DNA of 64,000 nucleotides from positions 641,977-705,976 of the forward strand of contig JACEEZ010021714.1 of the NCBI GenBank assembly GCA_016584305.1. Reading direction: 5' to 3'. The notes under the pieces were generated by a model, which was not told the DNA's origin, did no database searches, and saw only the letters and a program-made list of their open reading frames with translations. This DNA is from Chionoecetes opilio. Its lineage: Eukaryota; Arthropoda; Malacostraca; Decapoda; Majidae. Of this stretch, positions 1 through 8,829 are shown one piece after another. Each line of letters begins with the position of its first letter. Position 1 is the stretch's first letter. Position numbers and translations under genes: made by a program.

Positions 1-57
1 ACACAGACAATGTTATACTAAATACTGACCAGTATAATAAATCAGTATACGTATACT

Positions 58-715
58 CAGTGGCGGCTCGTGGCATAGGGCTGCAGAGCTGCAGCACCCC
101 CAGACACTCACTGCCAGGTGCATGATTCCTTTAGAGACAGAGCAGAATTGATACAAATATATCACAATAAAAAGTCATCATATGTTATTTAATTATTTTC
201 AATACATTACTAAGTGAATTTTCATTAAAACCAGACGAACATTTAAGTTATTTTCATATTTGCTGTATGATTCCTGTCTGCGCCGCCGCCGCGCTACTTG
301 TGAACACAATGAGCTGCGGTCGAGGCAGCTAAGTCTCGTCCCTCTCGTGTTTACAGTGAGCGTGGACGGTGTGGTGATCGTGCTTTCTTTAATTACCCTA
401 TGACTATGGGAAATCCAGTGAAGTATTTGCAAAACATCAACTTATCCCAGCTGACATTAAATGAAAAGACTGAAATCAAGCGGTGCCGACTATATTTCCA
501 AGTAATACTGTAATTCTACCATCCCCACATCAGCCATCCCCTCTACTACCACCACTACCACCCCCACCATCCCTTCTACCACCACCACTACTACCATGCC
601 CTGAAATCTGTGAACCTCCATTACAACTCATACCTGAGTTTGGTCAAATTAATGTATCCTACTGTTGTGTGAAGCTTGCAGTCCCTCCATTTTATTTTAT
701 CACGAGCCGCCACTG
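58..715. mobile_element. Non-autonomous hAT-like DNA transposon
   Basis: Terminal inverted repeats CAGTGGCGGCTCGTG (58-72) and CACGAGCCGCCACTG (701-715) match exactly over 15 bp. They are flanked by an identical 8-bp direct repeat CGTATACT at 50-57 and 716-723. An 8-bp duplication with CAG-type termini is the hAT signature. No transposase is readable inside; the interior holds an ACC/CCA-rich low-complexity stretch near 530-600. The flanks themselves contain palindromic TATACTGATCAGTATA-like sequence, so the element probably landed in another repeat. Confidence 0.85.
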
Positions 716-762
716 CGTATACTGATCAGTATAAATCAGTATGTTATACTAAAGACAATGTC

Positions 763-843
763 ACGGGTGTCACTATAAAAATCCAGCCTGCGCCACCAAA
801 GGGCGAGATCAACCAACATCAAGACTCCATAAGCCTAAGCCCA
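763..843 (+). mobile_element. SINE body fragment
   Basis: The stretch gtcactataaaaatccagcc followed by a gcgccaccaaagggcgag segment resembles the central body of the fuller SINE at 2411-2750, but lacks the tRNA-like head. Confidence 0.5.
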
Positions 844-847
844 GATT

Positions 848-958
848 GTTCCTTTGCTATATAAAATAATTTGTTGCTAACCATGAAATTACAAGAAGTA
901 ACTTAATATACCAAATTAGCTAGTGGACAAGGACACCAAACAGGTCATTATCTATACT
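848..958 (-). mobile_element. piggyBac-like MITE fragment
   Basis: Reverse-orientation partial copy of the TTAA-flanked MITE seen intact at 15043-15253 and 39123-39333. Shared segments include tcctttgctatataaaa and ctagtggacaaggacacc. The terminal TTAA on this copy is not recognisable. Confidence 0.5.
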
Positions 959-959
959 C

Positions 960-1616
960 TAGCCTGTTTTTTTCAACGAAGTGATAAATCCTGCCCCCTT
1001 GCTGCTTACTGACTGATAGCTGATGCCGGGAGAAGGGAATACTACACTTCTTCTAAATTATAGCTGTATTTTATCATACAGGTTGAAGTTCCCAAACTCG
1101 GCATCCCAAGACTCGGCAACACCCAAAACTCGGCTATGGTTCCGGATTTTCCAAAACACGGCAGAACACCCAAAACCCGGCGCGTAGTTGCCGGGTCGGC
1201 CGCTAGGTGCCACCACACTAGGCCGCTTGGTTTCTCCCGCCGATTTGTTTGTTGTTATTGTTCAGTGGTGTTGTGACTGTAGAGTTGTGTGCACTGTTAT
1301 TTTGTGTACTTCTACAGGTCTGTTATTGGTATTATGGCTCCCAAACGTCCAGGAACAGTATTACCGTATTAGAATCCAAATAATTTTTTCATGTGATTTT
1401 TTTCATGTGATTTTCATGCTTTTTTTTCCCTTAATATATCTACGTTCTAAAAGTTGGAAAATTCCATTACTCGGCTCGGCGCTGGTCCCGAGGTTGCCGA
1501 GTTTGGGAACTTCAACCTGTAGTTAACCATATTATCAGGTAAACATAGGCATCATTTTAAGCATGAGACCTTATGATAGAATGGAATTTTTGCCTCGTAA
1601 AAAAAAAAATAGACTA
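960..1616 (+). mobile_element. AGTCTA-ended MITE, split by a nested transposon
   Basis: Left part 960-1078 and right part 1520-1616 together form one copy of a roughly 210-bp MITE family with degenerate termini of the type AGTCTATTTTTTTAACGAGG. The family is also seen at 13986-14193, 15255-15409 and 15459-16053. The halves join cleanly at TA once the element at 1079-1519 is removed: ttttatcaTA, then gttaaccatattatcagg. Confidence 0.75.
1079..1519. mobile_element. TA-inserted DNA transposon (pogo/Tigger-like MITE)
   Basis: Inverted termini CAGGTTGAAGTTCCCAAACT (1079) and AGTTTGGGAACTTCAACCTG (ending 1519) are perfect over 20 bp, with TA on both sides (1077-1078, 1520-1521). It sits inside the MITE at 960-1616. 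The TA target and CAG ends indicate the Tc1/mariner-pogo group. It is 441 bp with no transposase. Confidence 0.85.
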
Positions 1617-1658
1617 CAGGTGAATACAACAAAGAAAAAAATATAAACATGTTAATAC

Positions 1659-1831
1659 CCTGAGTCTGGTGGTGGCTGGGGATAGGAATACACCACCGGC
1701 ACTCCACTCTTGGCGGTGTCGGGCCGGTCTGAGAGCAGGTCTGCCAGCGCCTGCTTGAGCCCGCTGGTGTCGGCGGGTGGGTGGTTACTCACATCCAGGC
1801 TCATAATCTGGCTGGCTGTGCGCTTGAGTAA
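1659..1831 (-). CDS. CNOT11: CNOT11, exon 5 (CCR4-NOT transcription complex subunit 11)
   Basis: Minus-strand exon with acceptor tgcAG before TTACTC and donor GG|GTATTA. It reads in phase 0 from exon 4 and encodes LLKRTASQIMSLDVSN..., corresponding to the LFKKTPRQIALMDVGN stretch of vertebrate CNOT11, followed by a DxSGLxxALA motif (DTSGLKQALADLL). The end is proline-rich (YPQPPPDSG) and finishes in phase 2. CNOT11 (C2orf29) binds CNOT10 and docks on the CNOT1 N terminus of the CCR4-NOT deadenylase, which shortens mRNA poly(A) tails. The remaining C-terminal exons, including the conserved C-terminal domain, are not visible between 1 and 1650, so the gene must continue beyond the left edge of the window. 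Confidence 0.9.
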
Positions 1832-1844
1832 CTGCAACGTTTGG

Positions 1845-2178
1845 ATTTAGGGATTTAATAAAGGATGTGTAGGAAACGTTTTTACGGCTATTAATCAGGG
1901 TAGAACAAGAAGTAACGGGTTCAAACTGGAAAAGCGTAATTTAAAAAAGAAATAGGGAAAAACTGGTTCACAAATAGGGTGGTAAATGATTGGAATGGAC
2001 TCAGTAGACAGGTAGTTAGTGCGGAGTTATTAGAGAGCTTTAAAGGGAGGCTAGATAAATTCATGGATGGGGATGAAAGGTGGATGTAGGTATAATTATA
2101 GTGTTAAGTAACAGGAACTACCTCGTGTAGGTCTCACGGCCTCTTGCAGCTTCCTTATTTTCTTATGTTTTTATGTTT
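1845..2178 (+). mobile_element. LINE 3' end (CR1/jockey-like), 5'-truncated
   Basis: The translated piece ends WFTNRVVNEWNGL...SxSFKxRLDxFMDG-like, the usual C-terminal segment of CR1/jockey-type reverse transcriptase polyproteins. It is followed by a short 3' UTR with the tail repeat ttattttcttatgtttttat. Five related copies lie at 7424-7745, 13644-13830, 14300-14487, 20190-20662 and 33742-33905. All start at different 5' points but share the same 3' end, which is typical of target-primed 5' truncation. Confidence 0.75.
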
Positions 2179-2410
2179 GCCCGGATATAGATTCTGTTCA
2201 AGACATTCGCACATATTACATAAAAGAATATGCTGAAGGTCTTCCTTATGAATTTCCGTATTTTTGGGTGTCTTGGACGCACCCTGATTTAGACAACCCA
2301 AATTTTGGAGGAAAAAAAATCCACTAAAAATAGGATCTCAACACACTCACCAATCTTACCTAAATGTTTAGTTGGTACCTAAGTAACATTTAGATCATTT
2401 CAACCACTTG

Positions 2411-2750
2411 GAGAGGCGGTAGCAGAGTGGTTAGCATCACTGGGTGGCGTTCTCGAAGAACCGAGTTCGATCCCGAGTGAGACCCATAAATCCACTTAAA
2501 ATCTTTCTGCACCGTTGAGGGCCTAAGAACACCCACATGCCCTGCCCATTAACTCTACCTTCGATTGCGAGTGCATCGGAGGACACAGGGGGGCGGCATG
2601 AGCCTCTAATTACAGGCGTCACTATAACAATCCTGCCAGTGCCACCACGGGCGAGGGCCAACCATCACAGCCCTCAAGTGAGCCTCCAGAGCCTACCATC
2701 CGAGCCCTGGAGGTTACTGCCTACACGCGCTATAAGCAGAGAAAAAAAAA
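2411..2750 (+). mobile_element. tRNA-derived SINE, near full length
   Basis: The head carries an A-box-like GTAGCAGAGTGGTTAGCA and a B-box GAGTTCGATCC at tRNA-like spacing. A roughly 260-bp body follows, then an A-rich tail (2743-2761). RNA polymerase III promoter elements plus an A-tail define a SINE. Related copies are at 763-843 (body only) and 3259-3782 (interrupted). Confidence 0.8.
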
Positions 2751-2925
2751 AGAAAAAAAAACCTTAAAGTTTTCATCCTTTCTTTCACAGTACCTAAGAT
2801 GAGTTAAACCAAGGTCTTTAGAATTAGCGAGTGCAAATAAAGTCTGCATCAGCCCAATAACACCAGTCCACCTTCTGTAGCAAGAGTTGAGTACCCCCTG
2901 AGGCTGCTGCACCACCCACACCCAC

Positions 2926-3051
2926 CTCTTTGCTGCTCTTGTCTGTCATCAATGTGGAGAGGAAGAATATTTCTGGCTGTGTGAACCTTGGGATCTGACC
3001 AGCAAACTCCAGACTCTTGCCCGTTCCCTTCGCCACATCATCCGGGGGATG
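2926..3051 (-). CDS. CNOT11: CNOT11, exon 4
   Basis: Minus-strand exon of exactly 42 codons with a pyrimidine-rich acceptor (ctcctccAG before CATCCC) and donor AAAGAG|GTGGGT, phase 0 at both ends. The core IPRFTQPEIFFLSTLM matches the CNOT11 motif seen in vertebrates as LPPITPPEKFFLSQLM. It follows a variable linker (HPPDDVAKGTGKSLEFAGQ). Joining to exon 5 gives ...KSSKE-LLKRTASQ, matching the vertebrate order. The intron to exon 5 carries a SINE and a LINE fragment. Confidence 0.93.
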
Positions 3052-3084
3052 CTGGAGGAGGGGTAGAAGAGAGTTACAAGAAGG

Positions 3085-3191
3085 AAAGGTTTAATACAAG
3101 ATGTACAGAAACAGGAGTACATAGAAAAGGCTTGGAGATATGGAGGCAGGAACACACGAGTATAGCTCAGAGGCCTGTAAGCTACAACTAG

Positions 3192-3255
<64 letters not shown>
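3085..3255 (+). mobile_element. LINE 3' end with (CA)n tail
   Basis: Sequence ending in aggcctgtaagctacaacta then ggta and a 60-bp perfect CA tract (3193-3254). A second copy at 28385-28575 has the same order: a truncated C-terminal LINE frame, then aactaggta, then CA repeat. This indicates a LINE family whose 3' terminus is an AC microsatellite. Confidence 0.55.
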
Positions 3256-3258
3256 TTA

Positions 3259-3782
3259 GGGGAGGCGGTAGCAGAGTGGTTAGCATCACCGGGTGGCGTT
3301 CTCGAAGACCCGAATTCGATCCCCGATGAAAACCAAAATCTTTCTGCACAGTCGAGTGGCCTAAGAACACCCACATGCCCTGCCATAGACCACTATATCT
3401 CTGGACTGTTCACGCGACAATGTTTTGAAATTGCCAGGCTGCATAGGGGCCTGCGGCCCGCCGGACAAAGAGATATAGTGGTCTATGGACTATCATATAG
3501 ACTGGTTTATCAGTATATATGATATACTGTAATCTTCGTAAATGTTTGTTCTATAATATTATCAAATAAAAAACAGTAAAACACGCTAAAGAAATGCCAT
3601 TACTCATATACATATACAGTATACATTACATCATATATACTGATAAACCAGTCTATATGATCCGTATATATGTATATGAATCCGAGCGGCCCTCCGACTT
3701 CAGGCCCTTGTGCGACAGGCCGATATTCCGTGCGCAGTCCAGGTTTACAGTGGTCTATGGCCCTGCCCATTAACTCTAACCA
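3259..3782 (+). mobile_element. tRNA-derived SINE interrupted by an insertion
   Basis: SINE head at 3259-3384 (same A-box and B-box as at 2411). It is interrupted by the element at 3385-3759 and resumes at 3760-3782 with ccctgcccattaactcta, exactly where the intact copy continues. Confidence 0.75.
3385..3759. mobile_element. Short DNA transposon inside a SINE (7-8 bp target duplication)
   Basis: Ends read ATAGACCACTATATCTCT and AGTGGTCTAT(G), with the duplicated target GCCCTGCC at 3377-3384 and 3760-3767. The internal sub-hairpin 3384-3488 (CATAGACCACT ... AGTGGTCTATG) may be a second, smaller copy, because the same terminus occurs three times. The duplication length fits hAT, but the superfamily is uncertain. 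Confidence 0.6.
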
Positions 3783-3809
3783 TACACCCACACACACACA
3801 CACACATAC

Positions 3810-3958
3810 CAGGATATTAATGAAGATAGGGAGGAAGGGGTTGCCAGGTGGAGGATCGCCGCGGTACAACTCATGGAGTATGGTGACGGCGGAGAGTCTC
3901 TGTGCGGGGCTGGGCAGCAGGTCGGGTTGTTGCAGCAGGAACACCAAGGCGCTACCCA
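3810..3958 (-). CDS. CNOT11: CNOT11, exon 3
   Basis: Minus-strand exon, acceptor gggtcAG before TGGGTAGC, donor ATCCTG|GTATGT. It encodes GSALVFLLQQPDLLPSPAQR, then a segment with LHELYRGDPPPGNPF. The signature LLQ-PDLLP-PAQRL with a following NPF is specific to CNOT11. It enters in phase 1 from exon 2 and leaves in phase 0. This helical region belongs to the part of CNOT11 that contacts CNOT10 and CNOT1. The donor merges with a GT/CA microsatellite (3787-3808), so the 5' splice site sits inside a repeat. Confidence 0.94.
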
Positions 3959-4018
3959 CTGACCCACGGACAACCACCACAACAACAACATTAGTTATAT
4001 GAAAAGAAAAAAAAATTG

Positions 4019-4019
4019 T

Positions 4020-4048
<29 letters not shown>
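4019..4048. repeat. (AAT)n microsatellite
   Basis: About ten AAT/ATA units in the CNOT11 intron between exons 3 and 2. Confidence 0.9.
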
Positions 4049-4050
<2 letters not shown>

Positions 4051-4243
4051 TTTCATTATCGCCCGGAGGCAAACAGACAAAAAAAGCAACAACAACAAGA
4101 CAAAGAGTTAACTTAAGTACTAGAGCAAAACAAAAAATACATAATATAGGCACATTAGGGGACATAGTATAGTATAGGTTAAGATGACTTTACATGTCAC
4201 TTAAAAGCTATAGTACTACTCCCATTTTTCTCTCAGTACTTAC

Positions 4244-4335
4244 ATTTGAAATAGTCTTCCTTGTTGAAGCTTTGGTACACCTGGTGGGTGATCTGCTCCA
4301 AGGTGAACGACTCACTGGTATCTTCTGACAGTATC
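4244..4335 (-). CDS. CNOT11: CNOT11, exon 2
   Basis: Minus-strand exon of 92 nt with acceptor gttgcAG before GATACT and consensus donor AAAT|GTAAGT. In the frame set by exon 1 it encodes ILSEDTSESFTLEQITHQVY, then QSFNKEDYFK. This corresponds to the vertebrate N-terminal segment ending ...YFKVGSML; exon 3 supplies the next residues (LGSALVF). Phase is 2 in and 1 out, consistent with both neighbours. Confidence 0.92.
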
Positions 4336-4942
4336 CTGCAACACAACATGAACACACAAGATAAACAGAAGAAAAAATACATTAGGGTAAGCCTGACTCG
4401 AACTTAGGACCGTGAAACACGCATGATAACATATCTAAAAAATATTACAAACATATTGGTTTAATTATCTAACACAATTACGCCTCAAACCCAGGAATTA
4501 AAAATAGAAATAAAAATTGCGGAGAAATAGTGTTGACGTGACAGAACACGACTTGATGCCTTCCTGTCAATAGCCTCATAACAGGCTTCACTAAGTACAT
4601 TATCTATATGGAAATGTTAGATATAAATCAGACAAACAAGAAAAGCCTCATAAACCTGGAATTGGCGGCAGAATTATCAAAATATACAGACTATATAGGA
4701 GGCGCCACCAGCGCCATATTTCTTCTAATTTTTATACTTTTTAAATATCGCATTAAAAATCATGGTAGATATATCAAAATTCATGCTATGAAATGCCGAT
4801 TCTAAAACTGTAATCAGATCCAAGATTGAACCAGTCATTAAAAAGTTTTTTTTGGAAATATATTTACGTGGGCGGTGCCTGAGTGATGACGTCACGGCGG
4901 AAGTTGTGACGTCAGCGGGAGGCTCGCAGGGGCCCAGAAACT

Positions 4943-5340
4943 GGTTAATATGGAGGAGAGTTTCACGTTCGTTTTCAGAGACACCAACTACTTTTTCTTG
5001 GCCTACAACAGGGGCTTGTTCTAATGGTGCTAGTTTTATTTTGCGCAAACCAAAAAAAAAAAAAAAAAAAAAATGTATATTTTGTGGTTAAGATTAGGTT
5101 AGGTTTCTTTAAAACCTGTAAGGTTAGGCTAGGTTAGGTTGGGTTAGGTTAGGTTAGATTAGGTTAGGTTTCATTAAAACATAAGGTTAGGTTAGGTTTA
5201 TTTTTTTGTTTTTTTTTTTTTTTTTTTTTTTTTGGTTTGCGCAAAATAAAACTAGCACCATTAGAACAAGCACCTATTGTAGGCCAAGAAAAAGTAGTTG
5301 GTGTCTCTGAAAACGAACGTGAAACTCTCCTCCATAATTA
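4943..5340. mobile_element. Fold-back element with GGTTA-rich loop
   Basis: Arms of about 100 bp (4943-5050 and 5233-5340) are inverted copies, for example gttcgttttcagagacacca and its complement. They enclose poly(A)/(T) and a run of AGGTTAGGTTAGG-like units (5090-5210). The 10-bp direct repeat CCCAGAAACT at 4933-4942 and 5341-5350 is a convincing target-site duplication. Located in CNOT11 intron 1. Confidence 0.75.
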
Positions 5341-5489
5341 CCCAGAAACTTTCTGCTACTCTAATATGACCAGTAGCATAGCTACGCCCCCCCCCCCCCC
5401 ATGAGTATGCGGTGCCCCCCACTGTGGTGGGGGAGGCGGAGGCCCCCCCATGGTTTTTTGGAACGGGGCTAGCTTGAGTGTGGATGTGA

Positions 5490-5543
5490 TGGCTGGGGTG
5501 GGCTTGTGTGTGTGTGTATGGGGCGGGGTAATGGTTGGATGAG

Positions 5544-5579
<36 letters not shown>

Positions 5580-5580
5580 G
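5490..5580. repeat. (GT)n microsatellite
   Basis: GT runs at 5504-5517 and 5550-5575, separated by a duplicated gtatggggc segment. A poly-C run (5389-5400) lies just upstream. Confidence 0.85.
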
Positions 5581-5712
5581 GGCAGGGTAATGGTGGATGT
5601 CATTGTGGTAGGGTGTGTGGTTAATGTGGTAGATGTTTACATGGTGGTGAGGGCGGGTTACGGCGATATGAGATACAGCATTTCAAACATTGTCATTAAA
5701 AAATACGGTCAA

Positions 5713-6112
5713 TTATAGTTTCACCCAACCAACGACTTTCTGATGCGCCTTATGTTTTTCTGATGTGTTTTTATGTGTTTTGAATGAATCTGCTAACCAT
5801 TTCTGTCGCATTTTTTTTTTTTTTCTTTTTTTTGCAAAAATGAAAAAAAGAAAAAAAAAGAACCTAAACCTAACCTAGCATTTACCTAACCTAACCTAAC
5901 CTATATCTAACCTAACCTTTACCTAACTAAAAAAAAAAAAATAATAATAAAAAAATTAAAAAATTAACCTTTATCTACCTAAAAAAAATAAAAAAAAAAA
6001 AAAAAAAAAAAAAAAAGCGACAGAAACGGTTAGCAGATTCATTCAAAACACATAAAAACACACCAGAAAAACATAAGGCGCATCAGAAAATCGTTGGTTG
6101 GGTGAAACTATA
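5713..6112. mobile_element. Second fold-back element with GGTTA-rich loop
   Basis: Arms 5713-5808 and 6017-6112 are inverted copies (ATAGTTTCACCCAACCAACG and its complement). The loop is poly(T), CCTAACCTAACCTAA-like units (5868-5933) and poly(A). The arm sequence is unrelated to the element at 4943-5340 but the architecture is the same. A short AATT on each side could be the target duplication, but this is weak. Confidence 0.65.
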
Positions 6113-6142
6113 AATTATCCAAAAATACTTATTGGCTGCCTA

Positions 6143-6245
6143 TTACCGTAGATAAAACTATAGTCGCCACCTGCACTGACGTCGCCAGCCGCCATATATT
6201 ACGAATTATAGCATCACTACTGTTGTAGACTTGACAGTCTACATA
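6143..6245 (+). mobile_element. Partial palindromic TA-MITE
   Basis: Starts TA-CCGTAGATAAAACTATAGTC, the left end of the roughly 250-bp palindromic MITE seen intact at 10880-11137. It continues for about 100 bp and then diverges. Confidence 0.65.
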
Positions 6246-6612
6246 TCACATCATTTGTTGTTGTTGTTATTGTTCAGGGCTGCGAGGATCCCTTGGGGAA
6301 CACTAAGAGCCCTGGTGATGTCCTATGGTGCTATCACAGGCGTGGTAGGTGACCTGTCTTCTTCCTGAAGGCACAGGTGAGGCGGGGGAGGGCGTGTTGT
6401 GGTGAGGGGGGGACGCCCACCACCTCACCTGACAATCTACGTAATACTTCACAATGACAGGCACTCCAAACACAACACTTTCTTAGCTTTACGGGCACAC
6501 ACAGGCCCCAGCAAACACCATATTCTGGCAGGACCTACATCTATGTAAGGGCTGATGCATTACTTCCCGCCACAATGAGGAAGTAGACCCAGAAATACAG
6601 CAAAGTACCCAC

Positions 6613-6650
6613 CCGAGTAGCGTCGACAACCCCTTGGTGGAGAGCGCCAT
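6613..6650 (-). CDS. CNOT11: CNOT11, exon 1 (start codon)
   Basis: ATG at 6650-6648 on the minus strand (plus-strand cat). It encodes MALSTKGLSTLLG, with donor CTCGG|GTGGGTACT. The exon ends in phase 2 and joins exon 2 to give ...STLLG-ILSEDTSE, the expected CNOT11 N terminus. The start is chosen because it is the only ATG in the frame set by exon 2 and directly precedes a conserved L-rich helix. Transcription would begin upstream, in the roughly 6660-6800 stretch; no core promoter motif was identified. Confidence 0.85.
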
Positions 6651-6850
6651 GCTTTGTTTACAACTTTACGCCAGCACACTACGAACTCATCCCTTAATGC
6701 AACACTACTACTACGAACACACAGCCTGCTTGCAAGTAGGCATTAGTTCACCATTATAAGGTTAGCATGGATTATTTCAACACAGTAGCTCAATATCTTA
6801 TCAGTGAAATAGTCGTATTCTAATAACAAGCACTGGAAGAAATTCGTGTA

Positions 6851-6942
6851 GCCAGAGTGGCTCCAAAGACACTCTACAACTCCAAAGACACTACAAAGTT
6901 GTAGCGTCTTTGGTGGCTCTCACGAGCCACTCTGGCTCTGTG
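6851..6942. repeat. Imperfect hairpin (inverted repeat)
   Basis: AGCCAGAGTGGCTCCAAAGA near 6851 pairs with the tctttggtggct and agccactctggct segments near 6907-6938, and ccaaagacactac is duplicated in the loop. Function unknown; possibly a decayed MITE. Confidence 0.55.
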
Positions 6943-7059
6943 GCCGTCACATGCAAGGCACCTGTTATAGCTCCATGCTACTAAGTACCGCCAGTACTTA
7001 CCTAGAACTACATCTGTCACTCCTCCCTCACTCGCTAGCTATAAAATAAAAATAAATTT

Positions 7060-7370
7060 TGAGTGGCAAAAATTTTTGAGTGCCAAAAATGTTTGAGTGC
7101 CAAAAAAATTTCAGTGCCCAAATATTTTGACTGCCAAACATTTTTTTGAGTGCCAAAATATTTTGAGTGCTCAACAAAATTTTTGAGTGCCAAAATTTTT
7201 TGAGTGCCAAAAAAATTTGAGTACCAAAAAATTTTGGTTGTAAAAAAACTTGAGTGCCAAAACATTTTGAATGCCAAAAAATTTAGTGCCAAAAATTTTC
7301 GAGTGGCAAAAACTTTTGAGTGCCTAAAAATGTAAAGTGTCAAGAAATGTAGAGTGCAAAAAAAATTTGA
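7060..7370. repeat. Degenerate 16-18 bp tandem repeat (tttgagtgccaaaaa)
   Basis: About 18 diverged units of TTTTGAGTGCCAAAAAA. Open frames across it read repeats of WHSKIF/GTQK type and are not genes. Confidence 0.85.
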
Positions 7371-7423
7371 GTATCCCAGATGAAATAACCAAGGGAAGAG
7401 TTGACAAGTGTGTTTACGAAGGA

Positions 7424-7745
7424 ACATAAGAACATAAGAAAATAAGGAAGCTACAAGAGGCCGCGAGGCCTACACGTGGTAGTTCCTGTCACCTAACACT
7501 ACCTACATCCACCTTTCATCCCCATCCATGAACCTATCCAGCTCCCCTTTAAAGCTCCCTAATGACTCCGCACTAACTACCTGTCTACTGAGACCATTCC
7601 ACTCATTCACCACCCTATTTGTGAACCAGTTTTTCCCTATTTCCTTTCTAAATCTACGCTTTTCCAGCTTGAATCCGTTACTTCTTGTTCTACCCTGGTT
7701 AAAAGCCGTAAGAACTTTTCCTACCTCTCCTTTATTAAATCCCTT
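7424..7745 (-). mobile_element. LINE 3' end (CR1/jockey-like), reverse orientation
   Basis: Reverse copy of the family at 1845-2178: tail repeat aagaacataagaaaataagg (plus strand), then a minus-strand frame containing NWFTNRVVNEWNGLSRQVVS and FMDGDERWM. 5' truncated. Confidence 0.75.
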
Positions 7746-7829
7746 TATCCTGAGAGAAGAAGGAGTAAAGAGGAGAAGGAGGAAGGAGAAGAAGGAGAAG
7801 GAGAAGAAATTTGCAGAAGACCTATGAAG

Positions 7830-8630
7830 CGATATTGCGACAAAGGTCACAAGAAGAAGGCTGAGCGAGGATACACAAGATGTAATAAAGACAACTAGAA
7901 CCTGGGAGGAGGGAGGAAACACCTCTATTACTACTTCTTGTGACCTTTGTCGCTTAGTAGTGCTTAAATAAAATAGGTCCTCATCAACTTTGCCTATTAG
8001 TTAACAATCTTGTCAACTCTGTCCTTGGCTATTTAACTAGGGATCTCTTAAAAGGGAAAAAATGAAACAGAGAAAACGTAAGGCCGTGGGAGGAAATACT
8101 TCTTCTTTTACTACTTCTTACGACCTTTAACACTTATTACTGCTTAAACAAAATAGGTCTTCTTCAACTTCACCTATTAGTTAACAATCTAGTCAACTCT
8201 GTCCTTGGCTATTTCACTTGGGATCTCTTAAAAGGACAAAAAGGAAAAGAGAAAACGTGAACCGGGGAGGAGGGAGGCAATACTTCTTCTTTTACTACTT
8301 ATTGTGACCTTTAACACATATAACTACTTAAACAAAATTGGTCCTCTTCAACTTCAACCTATTAGTTAACAATCCTGCCAACTCTTGCCTTAGCTATTTA
8401 ACTAGGGATCTCTTAGAAGGGAAAAAAGGAAATAGAGAAAACGTGAACCGGGGAGGAGGGAGGAAACACTTCTATTACTACTTAATGTGACCTTTGACGT
8501 TAATATCGCTTTATAAAAAATAGCTCCTCTTCAACTTGGCCTATTAGTTAACAATCTTGTCAACTCTTGCCTTAGCTATTTAACTAGGGATCTCTTAAAA
8601 GGACAAATAGGAAATAGAGAAAACGTGCTG
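7830..8630. repeat. About 182-bp tandem repeat ahead of the RIC3-like gene
   Basis: Four direct copies, with ggatctctta at 8041, 8221, 8406 and 8588, preceded by a short inverted piece (7830-7870). Each copy carries a TGACCTTT or GACCTTT motif (complement AAAGGTCA) and ends gagaaaacgtg. The last copy stops about 57 bp before the ATG at 8687, so the array occupies the presumptive promoter. Confidence 0.85.
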
Positions 8631-8686
8631 TCGTGGGAGGACCTCTGGCGGGACGAGGAGCGGCGGCGGAGTGTCTCGGCGGCACC

Positions 8687-8822
8687 ATGGCGGGGGATTT
8701 CGGGACGGGCAAGACAATACTGGTTTTAGCCATCGTGGTGGGCTGTTTCGCGGTGCTATGGCCCAAGATATTCTACCCAATGCTTACTGCCTCCGTTAAG
8801 CCCCCAGCACCGGCGAGACAAG
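8687..8822 (+). CDS. ric-3: RIC3-like acetylcholine receptor chaperone, first coding exon
   Basis: ATG in a strong Kozak context (GGCACCATGG). The exon encodes MAGDFGTGKTILVLAIVVGC, then FAVLWPKIFYPML and a proline/alanine linker, and stops at donor ACAAG|GTAACT in phase 1. The GKT-hydrophobic-VVGCFAxLWPKIFYPM segment is the N-terminal transmembrane signature of RIC-3, an ER membrane chaperone for assembly of nicotinic acetylcholine receptors. The surroundings are GC-rich (8640-8690), unlike the AT-rich array upstream. Downstream exons (second hydrophobic segment, coiled coil) were not found. Identification rests on family recall rather than a search; another small membrane protein sharing this segment is possible. 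Confidence 0.72.
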
Positions 8823-8829
8823 GTAACTA

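Noticed and set aside
2411..2485. A functional tRNA gene
   Set aside because: A- and B-boxes are present but there is no complete cloverleaf, and the unit continues as a repeated SINE body with an A-tail.
5090..5210. A telomere or interstitial telomere of TTAGG
   Set aside because: Units are irregular (GGTTA, GGTTT) and confined to the loops of fold-back elements.
7028..7427. Frames of 60-130 codons rich in Phe/Trp/His
   Set aside because: Translation of the degenerate tttgagtgccaaaaa repeat.
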